From the NCBI RefSeq assembly GCF_029894425.1, contig NZ_JARXYJ010000001.1, forward strand, positions 8,204,501-8,268,500: a stretch of 64,000 nt of DNA, in the 5' to 3' direction. The notes below the pieces were generated by a model. The model was given only the letters and a program-made list of their open reading frames with translations. It did no database searches and was not told where the DNA came from. Of this stretch, positions 51,808 through 59,680 are shown one piece after another. Origin of the DNA: Streptomyces sp. SAI-127 (lineage in GTDB: Bacteria; Actinomycetota; Actinomycetes; Streptomycetales; Streptomycetaceae). Every line of letters begins with the position of its first letter. The first letter of the stretch is position 1. A program made the translations under genes and the position numbers.

Positions 51808-53340
51808 ATGGCCACCGAGAGTTCCAGCAAGAGCAGACCAGAGATCAGTACGTTCAAGGGGCAGGACCGCGCGCTGCGCGCCGGCCGCCTCGGCACCGGA
51901 GGCCTGCTGCTCTCCGTCCTCGCCGCGACCGCCCCCCTCATGGTCGTCGCGGGTGTCATGCCCACCACATTCGCGGTGATGGGGATCGTCGGCCAGCCCC
52001 TCCTCTACGTCGTCCTCGGCCTGGTCCTCGTCCTGTTCAGCGTCGGCTACGCCGAGATGAGCCGGCACGTCCACAACGCGGGCGCCTTCTACGCCTACAT
52101 CTCGCGCGGACTCGGTGGCACGGCCGGGGCGAGCGCGGCCCTCGTCGCCCTGGTCGCCTACAACGCCCTCCAGGTCGGCATCTACGGCATCTTCGGGTTC
52201 GAGGTCTCCGGGCTGTTCGCCACCTACGCCGACCTGTCGGTGGCCTGGTGGATACCGGCGCTGGTGGCCGCGCTGGTCGTGGGCGCGCTGGGCTGGCTGA
52301 AGATCGACGTCAACGCGCGCGTGCTCGGTGTCCTGCTCATCGTCGAGGTCGCCCTGGTCGTCATCTTCGACGTCGCCGCGGTCGCCGACCCCGCGGCCCA
52401 GGGCCTGTCCCTGCACGCCTTCAACCCGGACACCCTCAGCGGCGCCGGTGTCGGCACCGCCCTGTGCTTCTGCATCGCCGCCTTCCTCGGCTTCGAGCAG
52501 GCGCCCGTGTACGCCGAGGAGACCAGCCGGCCGCACATCCTGGTGCCGCGCGTGATGTTCCTGGCCGTCGGTGGCGTCGCCGTGTTCTTCGCGCTCAGCA
52601 GCTGGGCCCTCACCGTCGCCACCGGGCCCTCGGCGGTCGTCGCCGAGTCGCAGAAGCAGAGCGCCGGACTGCTCTTCGGGCTCACCGAGTCCCGCCTCGG
52701 CGGCACGTTCACCGACGTCCTGCACGTGCTGTTCGTGACCGGCATGTTCGCGGCCATGCTCAGCTTCCACAACGTGGTCGCCCGCTACGCCTTCGCGATG
52801 GGCCGCGAGGGCCTGCTGCCCGCCGCCTTCGGCCGCACGAACAGCGCGAGCGGCGCGCCCGGCACCGGCTCGCTGCTCCAGACCGCCGTGTCCGTGGTGG
52901 TCGTGGTCGTCTTCGCGATCGCCGACGACAAGCCCACCGGCGACCCGACCGTGCCGGTCCTGCACCTGTTCACCTGGTTCGGCAACATCGGCTCCCTCGG
53001 CGTGATCCTGCTGATGGCGGCCGCTTCCGCCTCCGTGATCGCCTTCTTCGTCCGGCGCGGCGCGGTGGGCGCCCAGGCCTGGCGGCTGGTCACCTCTGCC
53101 CTCGCGGGCATCGCCCTGCTGGTGATCGCCGTCTACACGGTCAAGGACTTCGACGTCCTGGTCGGGGCGGGCCCCGGTTCCTCGTTGAGCTGGCTGCTGC
53201 CCGGCATCATCGGGCTCGCCGTGGTGGTGGGCCTGGCGCAGGGACTGATCCTGCGGGCCCGCAGGCCCGAGGCGCACGCCCGGATCGGGCTCGGCAACGA
53301 GGCGTTCCAGCTGGAGAAGGCGGCGGAGGAGGCGTCGTAG
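51808..53340 (+). CDS. APC family permease (amino acid/polyamine type)
   Basis: 510 aa, twelve or more helices. Starts polar (MATESSSKSRPEIS), then the first helix GLLLSVLAATAPLMVVAGVM. Contains the APC region GFEQAPVYAEETSRP and MGREGLLPAAFGRTN, both conserved in actinobacterial APC permeases. Probably imports an amino acid or amine. Substrate unknown. ATG preceded by AGAAGGACGG. Confidence 0.93.
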   Translation: MATESSSKSRPEISTFKGQDRALRAGRLGTGGLLLSVLAATAPLMVVAGVMPTTFAVMGIVGQPLLYVVLGLVLVLFSVGYAEMSRHVHNAGAFYAYISRGLGGTAGASAALVALVAYNALQVGIYGIFGFEVSGLFATYADLSVAWWIPALVAALVVGALGWLKIDVNARVLGVLLIVEVALVVIFDVAAVADPAAQGLSLHAFNPDTLSGAGVGTALCFCIAAFLGFEQAPVYAEETSRPHILVPRVMFLAVGGVAVFFALSSWALTVATGPSAVVAESQKQSAGLLFGLTESRLGGTFTDVLHVLFVTGMFAAMLSFHNVVARYAFAMGREGLLPAAFGRTNSASGAPGTGSLLQTAVSVVVVVVFAIADDKPTGDPTVPVLHLFTWFGNIGSLGVILLMAAASASVIAFFVRRGAVGAQAWRLVTSALAGIALLVIAVYTVKDFDVLVGAGPGSSLSWLLPGIIGLAVVVGLAQGLILRARRPEAHARIGLGNEAFQLEKAAEEAS

Positions 53341-53451
53341 CCCTCCGCGAACCGGGGGCTCGCTGAGATGCGGGTGAGAAGTGGTTACGGAAGTCTGACG
53401 AGCACCCGCGATTCCTGGTCCCGCAGGCCTCGCGGGTGTTCGAATGAGTAC

Positions 53452-54180
53452 GTGAACTCCGAACAGCCCGAGGAGCAGCGCGGTACGCCGATCGGCCGCC
53501 GTGTCCTCCTCGGCACCCTCGGCCTGGGCGCGCTCGGCGTGGTCGCCGCGCCCACCCTGCAACGCGGCATGGAGGCCTTCCTCGGCAGCGCCGCCGACAA
53601 GGACCCCACCGGCCTGACGGGCCTGCTCCCCAACGGCGGCGGCTTCCGCTACTACTCGGTGACCTCGTCCGTGCCGCACAAGAACGCCGAGAACTACCAG
53701 CTCAAGATCGACGGTCTGGTCTCGCGCCCGCGGACGTACACCCTGGCCGACCTGCGGGCGATGCCCCAGACCCGGATGGTCAAGGACGTGCAGTGCGTGA
53801 CGGGCTGGCGGGTCCCGGACACGCCGTTCGAAGGCGTACGGCTGTCCCGGCTGCTGGACGCCGCCGGGGTGACCGCGAAGGCGGGCGCCGTCCGCTTCAC
53901 CTGCTTCGACGGGGCGTACTCCGAGAGCCTCACCCTCGACCAGGCCCGCCGCTCGGACGTCCTGGTGGCCCTGCGCATGCAGGACAAGGACATCGGCCAC
54001 TCCCACGGGGGCCCGGTCCGCCTCTACGTGGCCCCCATGTACTTCTACAAGTCGGCCAAGTGGCTGTCCGGCATCACCGTCACCGAGGACGTGGAGCCGG
54101 GTTACTGGGAGGACCGGGGCTACGACGTGGACGCCTGGGTGGGCCGATCGAACGGGCGGGACGATGAGCCTACGAGTTGA
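53452..54180 (+). CDS. molybdopterin-dependent sulfite-oxidase-fold protein (MsrP/YedY-like)
   Basis: 242 aa. A twin-arginine signal (GRRVLLGTLGLGALGVVAA) takes it out folded with its cofactor. The molybdenum-ligating Cys lies in KDVQCVTGW. The rest (YQLKIDGLVSRPRTYTLADL, HSHGGPVRLYVAPMYFYKSA KWL) is the SUOX domain. It resembles MsrP, which repairs oxidised methionines in exported proteins, with the next gene encoding its heme partner. Repair is the probable but unproven role. GTG 53452 was chosen because the Tat motif follows; its ribosome site is weak. It overlaps the next gene by 17 bp. Confidence 0.9.
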   Translation: MNSEQPEEQRGTPIGRRVLLGTLGLGALGVVAAPTLQRGMEAFLGSAADKDPTGLTGLLPNGGGFRYYSVTSSVPHKNAENYQLKIDGLVSRPRTYTLADLRAMPQTRMVKDVQCVTGWRVPDTPFEGVRLSRLLDAAGVTAKAGAVRFTCFDGAYSESLTLDQARRSDVLVALRMQDKDIGHSHGGPVRLYVAPMYFYKSAKWLSGITVTEDVEPGYWEDRGYDVDAWVGRSNGRDDEPTS

Positions 54181-54784
54181 CGCCCCACCGCAGGCACGTG
54201 TCCGGCGTTTCGGCCGCAGCCAGAAGTGGGTCCACCGCGCGACCGCCGCACTGATGGGTATCTGCGTGGTGACGGCCGCCTGTCTCTACCTCCCCCAGCT
54301 CGCCGAACTCGTCGGCCGCCGTGAGCTGGTGGTCCGCGTCCACGAATGGGCGGGCCTGGCCCTGCCGGTACCGGCCCTGGTGGGCCTGGTCTCCCGTGCC
54401 TTCCGCGCCGACCTGGGCTTCCTGAACCGCTTCGGCCCGCACGACCGGGTCTGGCTGCGTGCCGCGTGGCACCGCGACAAGCGCCGCGCGTCCCGTCCCG
54501 CGGGCAAGTTCAACGCGGGTCAGAAGGTCTACGCCGCCTGGATCGCGGGCGCGAGCCTCGTCATGCTCGGCACGGGCCTGCTGATGTGGTTCACCCACCT
54601 CACTCCGATCCAGTGGCGCACCAGCGCGACCTTCGTCCACGACTGGCTGGCCCTCACGATCGGCATCGTCCTCGCGGGCCACATCGGCATGGCGCTGGGC
54701 GACCCGGAGGCGAGGAGAGGCCTCAGGACCGGGGACGTGAGCCGGGAGTGGGCGGAACGCGAACACCCCCTGTGGCGGCCTTAG
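54164..54784 (+). CDS. cytochrome b/b6-domain membrane protein (MsrQ-like partner)
   Basis: 206 aa with four helices (WVHRATAALMGICVVTAACL; LVVRVHEWAGLALPVPALVG; AGQKVYAAWIAGASLVMLGT; ATFVHDWLALTIGIVLAGHI). His residues in WVHRA, VHEWAG, VHDWLA and GHIGMA are likely heme ligands. It would pass electrons from the quinol pool to the MsrP-like protein. Its TAG stop is made by the first three bases of the MITE at 54782, so the native C-terminus may have been slightly different. Confidence 0.9.
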   Translation: MSLRVDAPPQARVRRFGRSQKWVHRATAALMGICVVTAACLYLPQLAELVGRRELVVRVHEWAGLALPVPALVGLVSRAFRADLGFLNRFGPHDRVWLRAAWHRDKRRASRPAGKFNAGQKVYAAWIAGASLVMLGTGLLMWFTHLTPIQWRTSATFVHDWLALTIGIVLAGHIGMALGDPEARRGLRTGDVSREWAEREHPLWRP

Positions 54785-54970
54785 GGCCTGTCCGGCGGAT
54801 CATGCCGACGTCGCGGGGTCTGGTGCGCGCATCTGCGGCGTTGTCGTCACTCGCCGACGCTCCGCGTCGACTCCCTCCTCCGCCTTGCAGCTGCACGCAC
54901 CAGACCCCGCTCACCCGCACTGATCAGGCACCCTTGCTTAAAGTCGGCCTGATCCGCCGGACAGGCCCTA
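54782..54970. mobile_element. MITE-like element, 189 bp, 20-21 bp terminal inverted repeats
   Basis: AGGGCCTGTCCGGCGGATCA at 54783-54802 is repeated in inverted form at 54950-54969 without mismatch, with a flanking TA at each end (target-like TA duplication). The interior has no frame that could encode a transposase. Such ends occur on several Streptomyces insertion sequences, so it is probably a non-autonomous derivative mobilised in trans. It sits between the MsrQ-like and gntP genes. Confidence 0.75.
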
Positions 54971-55002
54971 GGCCGACAGGGGGCGCCGCAGCCGCCGTAC
55001 GC

Positions 55003-56400
55003 CTAGATGACCAGCGAGAGCAGCAGGACCAGGCCGCCCGCGACCACCGAGATGATCGTCTCCATGATCGACCAGGTCTTGATGGTCTGGCCGACGTCCA
55101 GGCCGAAGTACTCCTTGACCAGCCAGAACCCGGCGTCGTTGACATGGCTGAAGAAGAGGGAGCCGGCGCCGATGGCGAGGACGAGCAGGGCCGTGTGGGT
55201 CGTCGACATGTTCGCGGCGAGCGGCGCGACCAGGCCGGCCGCGGAGACCGTGGCCACCGTCGCGGAGCCGGTCGCCAGACGGATCGCGACCGCGATCAGC
55301 CAGGCGAGGAGCAGGGCCGGGATGGACCAGTCCTCGGAGATCTCCAGGATCATCTGACCCACACCGGAGTCGATCAGGGTCTGCTTGAAGCCGCCGCCGG
55401 CGCCGACGATCAGCAGGATGCCGGCGATGGGCGCGAGGCCCTTCTCGATGAGCGGGGTGAGGCGCTCCTTGCCGAAGCCGGCCGGGCGAAGCAGCGTGAA
55501 GATGCCCACGAGCACCGAGGCCAGCAGAGCGATCAACGGGGAGCCGACGACGTCGAAGACGCGCTGCACGGAGTGGTCGGGGTCGTCGATCACGATGTCG
55601 ACCAGCGCCTTGGAGAGCATCAGGACGACCGGAAGGAGGATCGTGGCCAGGGTGGCACCGAAGCCCGGGCGCTTCTCCAAGTCCTCCGAGGCACGCTGCG
55701 GGATCATCCGGTCGGGCGCCGGGACGTCCACCCAGCGGGCCGCGACCTTCGAGAACAGCGGACCGGCGACGATCACCGTCGGTATGGCCACCAGCACGCC
55801 GAGCGCGAGCGTCACACCGAGGTTGGCCTTCACCGCGTCGATCGCGACCAGGGGGCCGGGGTGCGGCGGGACCAGGCCGTGCATCACGGAGAGACCGGCG
55901 AGGGCCGGGATGCCGATGCGCATCAGGGAGTAGTTGCCGCGCTTGGCGACCATCAGCACGACCGGGATCAGCAGCACGACGCCGACCTCGAAGAACAGCG
56001 GCAGACCGATGACGGAGGCGATCAGAACCATCGCCCACGGCATCGAACGGCCGCCCGCCTTCGCGAGGATCGTGTCGACTATCTGGTCGGCCCCGCCCGA
56101 GTCGGCGAGCATCTTGCCGAGGATCGCACCGAGGGCGATCAGTACACCGACGCCGGCGACCGTGGTGCCGAGACCGGTGGTGAAGCTGGTGATGGCCTTG
56201 TCGAGCGGCGCTCCGGCGACCGCGCCGAGCACGAGCGTGCCCAGGGTCAGCGCCAGGAAGGCGTGGAGCCTGAACTTGGTGATGAGCAGAACGATGACGG
56301 CGATGCCCGCCAGTACGGCGATGCCCAGCTGAGCGTGACCGGCCGAGGTGATCGGCTCCGGTGCGTCCGCTGCCAGCATCTCGACGCTGAGTCTGGTCAC
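55003..56400 (-). CDS. gntP: gluconate permease, GntP family
   Basis: 465 aa, twelve or more helices. The family core is visible in GGADQIVDTILAKAGGRSMP, MHGLVPPHPGPLVAIDAV and HVNDAGFWLVKEYFGLDVGQ. Imports gluconate (or a similar sugar acid) with protons. Placed after gluconokinase on the same strand with a 56 bp gap, so substrate uptake and phosphorylation are encoded together. GTG 56400 follows AAGGGA. Likely repressed by the divergent GntR at 57122. Confidence 0.95.
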   Translation of the reverse strand: MTRLSVEMLAADAPEPITSAGHAQLGIAVLAGIAVIVLLITKFRLHAFLALTLGTLVLGAVAGAPLDKAITSFTTGLGTTVAGVGVLIALGAILGKMLADSGGADQIVDTILAKAGGRSMPWAMVLIASVIGLPLFFEVGVVLLIPVVLMVAKRGNYSLMRIGIPALAGLSVMHGLVPPHPGPLVAIDAVKANLGVTLALGVLVAIPTVIVAGPLFSKVAARWVDVPAPDRMIPQRASEDLEKRPGFGATLATILLPVVLMLSKALVDIVIDDPDHSVQRVFDVVGSPLIALLASVLVGIFTLLRPAGFGKERLTPLIEKGLAPIAGILLIVGAGGGFKQTLIDSGVGQMILEISEDWSIPALLLAWLIAVAIRLATGSATVATVSAAGLVAPLAANMSTTHTALLVLAIGAGSLFFSHVNDAGFWLVKEYFGLDVGQTIKTWSIMETIISVVAGGLVLLLSLVI

Positions 56401-56456
56401 GGGGGTCCCTTGCAGGTACGGGGGATGTTCTTCGGAAAGAGGATGAAAAAGGGGTG

Positions 56457-56963
56457 TTACGGGAGTTCGGCGAGCGCCTTCGCGGCCCGCCCGGTGATCT
56501 CCTCCGGGCTGCCGGACACGTTCACCACGACCCCGGCCTCGTCCTCCTGGAGGGGCTGGAGCGTGGCGAACTGCGAGTCCAGCAGCGCGGTGGGCATGAA
56601 GTGGCCCTGCCGGTGCGACATCCGGTCCTCGATGAGGGAACGGTCGCCCGCCAGGTGCACGAAGACGACCCCGGGCGCCTCGGCCCGCAGCCGGTCGCGG
56701 TACGACCGCTTCAGCGCCGAGCAGCTGACCACCCCGCCGAGCGCCGCCCGCCCGTGCGCCCAGGAGCCGATGGCGTCCAGCCAGGGCCACCGGTCCTCGT
56801 CGGTGAGCGGGGTGCCGGCCGACATCTTGGCGATGTTGGCCGGCGGGTGGAAGTCGTCGCCCTCGGCGTAGGGAACGCCGAGCCGGGCCGCGAGCAGGGG
56901 ACCGATGGTGGTCTTCCCGGTGCCCGCGACGCCCATGACCACGACGACCTTCGGGGTACTCAT
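56457..56963 (-). CDS. gntK: gluconokinase
   Basis: 168 aa, standard for GntK/IdnK. P-loop GVAGTGKTT (residues 11-19). Substrate site EGDDFHPPANIAKMSAGTPL and TDEDRWPWL. SCSALKRSYRDRLR and HFMPTALLDSQFATLQPL complete the pattern. Phosphorylates gluconate to 6-phosphogluconate for the pentose phosphate pathway. It starts opposite the GntR gene, 158 bp apart. Confidence 0.96.
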   Translation of the reverse strand: MSTPKVVVVMGVAGTGKTTIGPLLAARLGVPYAEGDDFHPPANIAKMSAGTPLTDEDRWPWLDAIGSWAHGRAALGGVVSCSALKRSYRDRLRAEAPGVVFVHLAGDRSLIEDRMSHRQGHFMPTALLDSQFATLQPLQEDEAGVVVNVSGSPEEITGRAAKALAELP

Positions 56964-57121
56964 CGCTGCCTCACTGTCTGCGTGTCGTCCACGACATCTG
57001 ATGCCGACTCATGCCGACTGATGCACACGCAACTGAAACCGATTAGGTACGACGAATTCAAGAGTCTGTGATGAATAAGTCTGACTTTTTCTTGGTGTGA
57101 CACGCCCCGTACTCTGAGTGC

Positions 57122-57823
57122 ATGAGCACACCGGGCAGGGGGCTGCACGGCCGCGTACTGGAAACCCTCGGCCCCGCCATCACAGCGGGCGACTACCCGC
57201 CGGGCAGCGTTTTGCGCACGGACGAACTGGCGCAGCGTTTCGACGTCTCACGCTCGGTGATGCGCGAGGCGGTCCGGGTCCTGGAGTCGATGCACCTGGT
57301 CGAGTCCCGCCGTCGCGTGGGCGTGACGGTCCGCCCCAAGGCCGAGTGGAACGTCTACGACCCCCAGGTCATCCGCTGGCGGCTGGCCGGCGCCGACCGG
57401 CCGCACCAACTGCGCTCACTGACCGTGCTGCGCTCGGCGATCGAGCCGGTGGCGGCGGGCCTGGCCGCGAAGCACGCGACCGCCGAGCAGTGCGCCGAAC
57501 TCACCGAGCGCGCCCTCGGCATGGTCGCCAACTCCAAGGGCCACCGCCTCGAGGGCTACCTCCTCCACGACATCGCCTTCCACCGCGTCATCCTCAACGC
57601 CTCCGGCAACGAGATGTTCGCCCGCCTCGGTGACGTGGTCGCCGAGGTCCTCACCGGCCGCACCCGCCACGAGGTCATGTTCGAGGACCCCGACCCGGCC
57701 GCCGTCACCCTCCATGTCCGGCTCGCCGAGGCGATCCGCGAGGGCGACGCGGGTCACGCGGAGGAGCTGACCCGCGAGATCGCCGAGGGCGCCCTCCAGG
57801 AACTCGACATCCTCGCGCCGTAG
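57122..57823 (+). CDS. FadR-type GntR regulator, likely gluconate repressor
   Basis: 233 aa. Winged HTH (GDYPPGSVLRTDELAQRFDV SRSVMREAVRVLESMHLVES) followed by an FCD ligand domain with HDIAFHRVILNASGNEMF, which contains the metal-binding His/Asp positions. Divergent from gntK-gntP, so it is the probable gluconate-responsive repressor. The intergenic ATTAGGTACGACGAAT stretch is a possible operator but is not a clear palindrome. Convergent with the YchJ gene, 1 bp apart. Confidence 0.93.
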   Translation: MSTPGRGLHGRVLETLGPAITAGDYPPGSVLRTDELAQRFDVSRSVMREAVRVLESMHLVESRRRVGVTVRPKAEWNVYDPQVIRWRLAGADRPHQLRSLTVLRSAIEPVAAGLAAKHATAEQCAELTERALGMVANSKGHRLEGYLLHDIAFHRVILNASGNEMFARLGDVVAEVLTGRTRHEVMFEDPDPAAVTLHVRLAEAIREGDAGHAEELTREIAEGALQELDILAP

Positions 57824-57824
57824 G

Positions 57825-58217
57825 TCAGTCGAGGAACTCCCCGTCGACGTACACCCAGGCTCCCCCGACGCGCTCGAAACGGCTGCGCTCGTGCAGGGAG
57901 CCACCCTTGAACGAGGCGCGGAACGTCACCGTGCCCGTGCCGTGGAACGCCGAGCCGTCGGTCGTGCCGAGGATCTCCAGGCCCGTCCAGCGCATGCCGG
58001 GATCGAGATCGACGCCCGGCGGCCGGGTCCGCGGGTGCCACGTGCGCAACAGATACGCCTCGTCGCGCTTCACGAAAGCGCAGTAGCGCGAACGCATCAG
58101 CGCTTCGGCGGTGGGCGCAGCCGACTCACCCCGGTGGTAGCGCCCGCAGCAGTTGTCGTACGTCTCCTCGAGGCCGCAAGGACAGGGGGGCCGTTGCCGG
58201 GAGACACGCCGGGTCAC
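57825..58217 (-). CDS. YchJ family protein
   Basis: 130 aa. A Cys-rich N-terminus (PCPCGLEETYDNCCGRYH) resembles SEC-C zinc motifs, then the YchJ domain (ALMRSRYCAFVKRDEAYLLR TWHPRTRPPG; GSLHERSRFERVGGAWVYVD GEFL). Function unknown; SEC-C proteins often contact ribosome or nucleic acids. The GTG start overlaps the M1 peptidase stop (GTGA), so it is the third gene of that operon. Confidence 0.9.
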   Translation of the reverse strand: MTRRVSRQRPPCPCGLEETYDNCCGRYHRGESAAPTAEALMRSRYCAFVKRDEAYLLRTWHPRTRPPGVDLDPGMRWTGLEILGTTDGSAFHGTGTVTFRASFKGGSLHERSRFERVGGAWVYVDGEFLD

Positions 58218-59680
58218 GGCTGCACCGTGCCGGTGTTGGTGGGCGGATGCGCCGGCCGGGCCGGAATCACCGTCGGCAACGACGGCAGCGCCGTCCCGTG
58301 CACCCACGCCTCGAACAGGCCGTTCAGCGGCTCGTCCGCGAACCGGTTGACATGGGCTGTGAACGTCGCCGTGGTCACGGCCCCGCCCCGGTGCAGCCCG
58401 GCCCAGCCGCGCAGCATCCGGAAGAACGCCTCGTCACCCATCGCGCAGCGCACCGCGTGCACGGTGAGCCCGCCGCGTTCGTAGAGCCGGTCGTCGAACA
58501 TCGACTTGCGGCCCGGGTCGGCCAGGCGCAGGTCCTGGGGGAGCGAGGACAGCAACCGGTGTGCCGCGGCGGCCAGTTGCTGGGCCGTGCGGCCCCCCGA
58601 GCGCTCCGACCACAGCCACTCGGCGTACTTGGCGAACCCCTCGTTCAGCCAGATGTGCCGCCAGTCCGCGATGGAGACACTGTTGCCGAACCACTGGTGC
58701 GCCAGCTCGTGCGCGACCAGCCGCTCCCAACCCCGGGCGCCGTCCACGTGGTTGGCGCCGAACAGCGACAACCCCTGGGCCTCCACGGGCACATCGAGCT
58801 CCTCCTCCGTGACGACGACCGCGTACTCGTCGAACGGATACGGCCCGAACAGCTCCTGGAACAGCTCCATCATCTGCGGCTGCCGCGCGAAGTCCCGGGA
58901 GAACTCCGGCAGCAGATGCGCCGGGATGTGCCCGTGCTGCGGCACCCCGCCCGGCCCCGGGTCACCGAGCAGCACCGTCTGGTACTTGCCGATCGACAGC
59001 CCGACGAGATAGCTGGACGTGGGCGCGGCCTGCTCGTACACCCAGGTCGTCGTGGACGCCTTGGTCGTACGGGTCAGCAGCCTGCCGCCCGCCACCACCG
59101 CGTACGCGGACGGCGTGGTGACCGAGATCTGGTACGACGCCTTGTCCGCGGGCCGGTCGTTGCACGGGTACCAGGACGGCGCCCCGATCGGCTGGCTCGC
59201 GACCAGCGCACCGTCCTCCAGTTCCTCCCAGCCGAGCCCGCCCCAGGGGCTGCCGACCGGCTTGGGATTGCCCGACCAGTGCACCTCGACGGTGAACGCG
59301 GCCCCGGGCCGCACCGGCTTCGCCGGCCGGACCCGCAGCTTCCCGCCCCGGTGCGTGTAGTGCGCCTGCCGGCCGTCCACCCGCACCCGGCCGATCTTGA
59401 AGTCGGACAGGTTGAGCATGAACTCGGCGAGCGGCGAGCGCCCCGCTATGGCGTTGATCCGGGCGCTCCCGGCCAGGCGGTTCGGGCCCGGGCGGTAGTC
59501 CAGGGCGAGCTCGTAGCGGTGCACCCGGTACCGGGCGTCACCGTGGTCCGGGAAGTACGGGTCCGAACCCGCCGCCTGCTGAACTGCCACTGCCGCTTCT
59601 GCTCCCTGCGCTGCGTTCCCACTCGGATCCACCGGTACACCGCTCACCGTCTCCGAGTGGCCCGCGTTCAGGGCCGCCAT
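58214..59680 (-). CDS. M1 family metallopeptidase (aminopeptidase N-like)
   Basis: 488 aa. Zinc motif HELAHQWFGN with the third ligand Glu in WLNEGFAKYAEW. The N-terminal beta domain starts YRVHRYELALDYRPGPNRLA. It lacks the long C-terminal helical domain of PepN, so it is a short M1 form. ATG 59680 overlaps the NRPS stop by 13 bp with a poor ribosome site; GTG 59647 with GGAG upstream is an alternative. No signal peptide seen. Its operon with Pls/PosA suggests it may trim or degrade the polymer or a precursor; this is inference. Confidence 0.93.
   Translation of the reverse strand: MAALNAGHSETVSGVPVDPSGNAAQGAEAAVAVQQAAGSDPYFPDHGDARYRVHRYELALDYRPGPNRLAGSARINAIAGRSPLAEFMLNLSDFKIGRVRVDGRQAHYTHRGGKLRVRPAKPVRPGAAFTVEVHWSGNPKPVGSPWGGLGWEELEDGALVASQPIGAPSWYPCNDRPADKASYQISVTTPSAYAVVAGGRLLTRTTKASTTTWVYEQAAPTSSYLVGLSIGKYQTVLLGDPGPGGVPQHGHIPAHLLPEFSRDFARQPQMMELFQELFGPYPFDEYAVVVTEEELDVPVEAQGLSLFGANHVDGARGWERLVAHELAHQWFGNSVSIADWRHIWLNEGFAKYAEWLWSERSGGRTAQQLAAAAHRLLSSLPQDLRLADPGRKSMFDDRLYERGGLTVHAVRCAMGDEAFFRMLRGWAGLHRGGAVTTATFTAHVNRFADEPLNGLFEAWVHGTALPSLPTVIPARPAHPPTNTGTVQP

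Noticed and set aside
57030..57070. Operator for the gluconate GntR in the gntK-gntR gap
   Set aside because: No convincing inverted repeat with GntR-type spacing could be fixed; mentioned only as a possibility.
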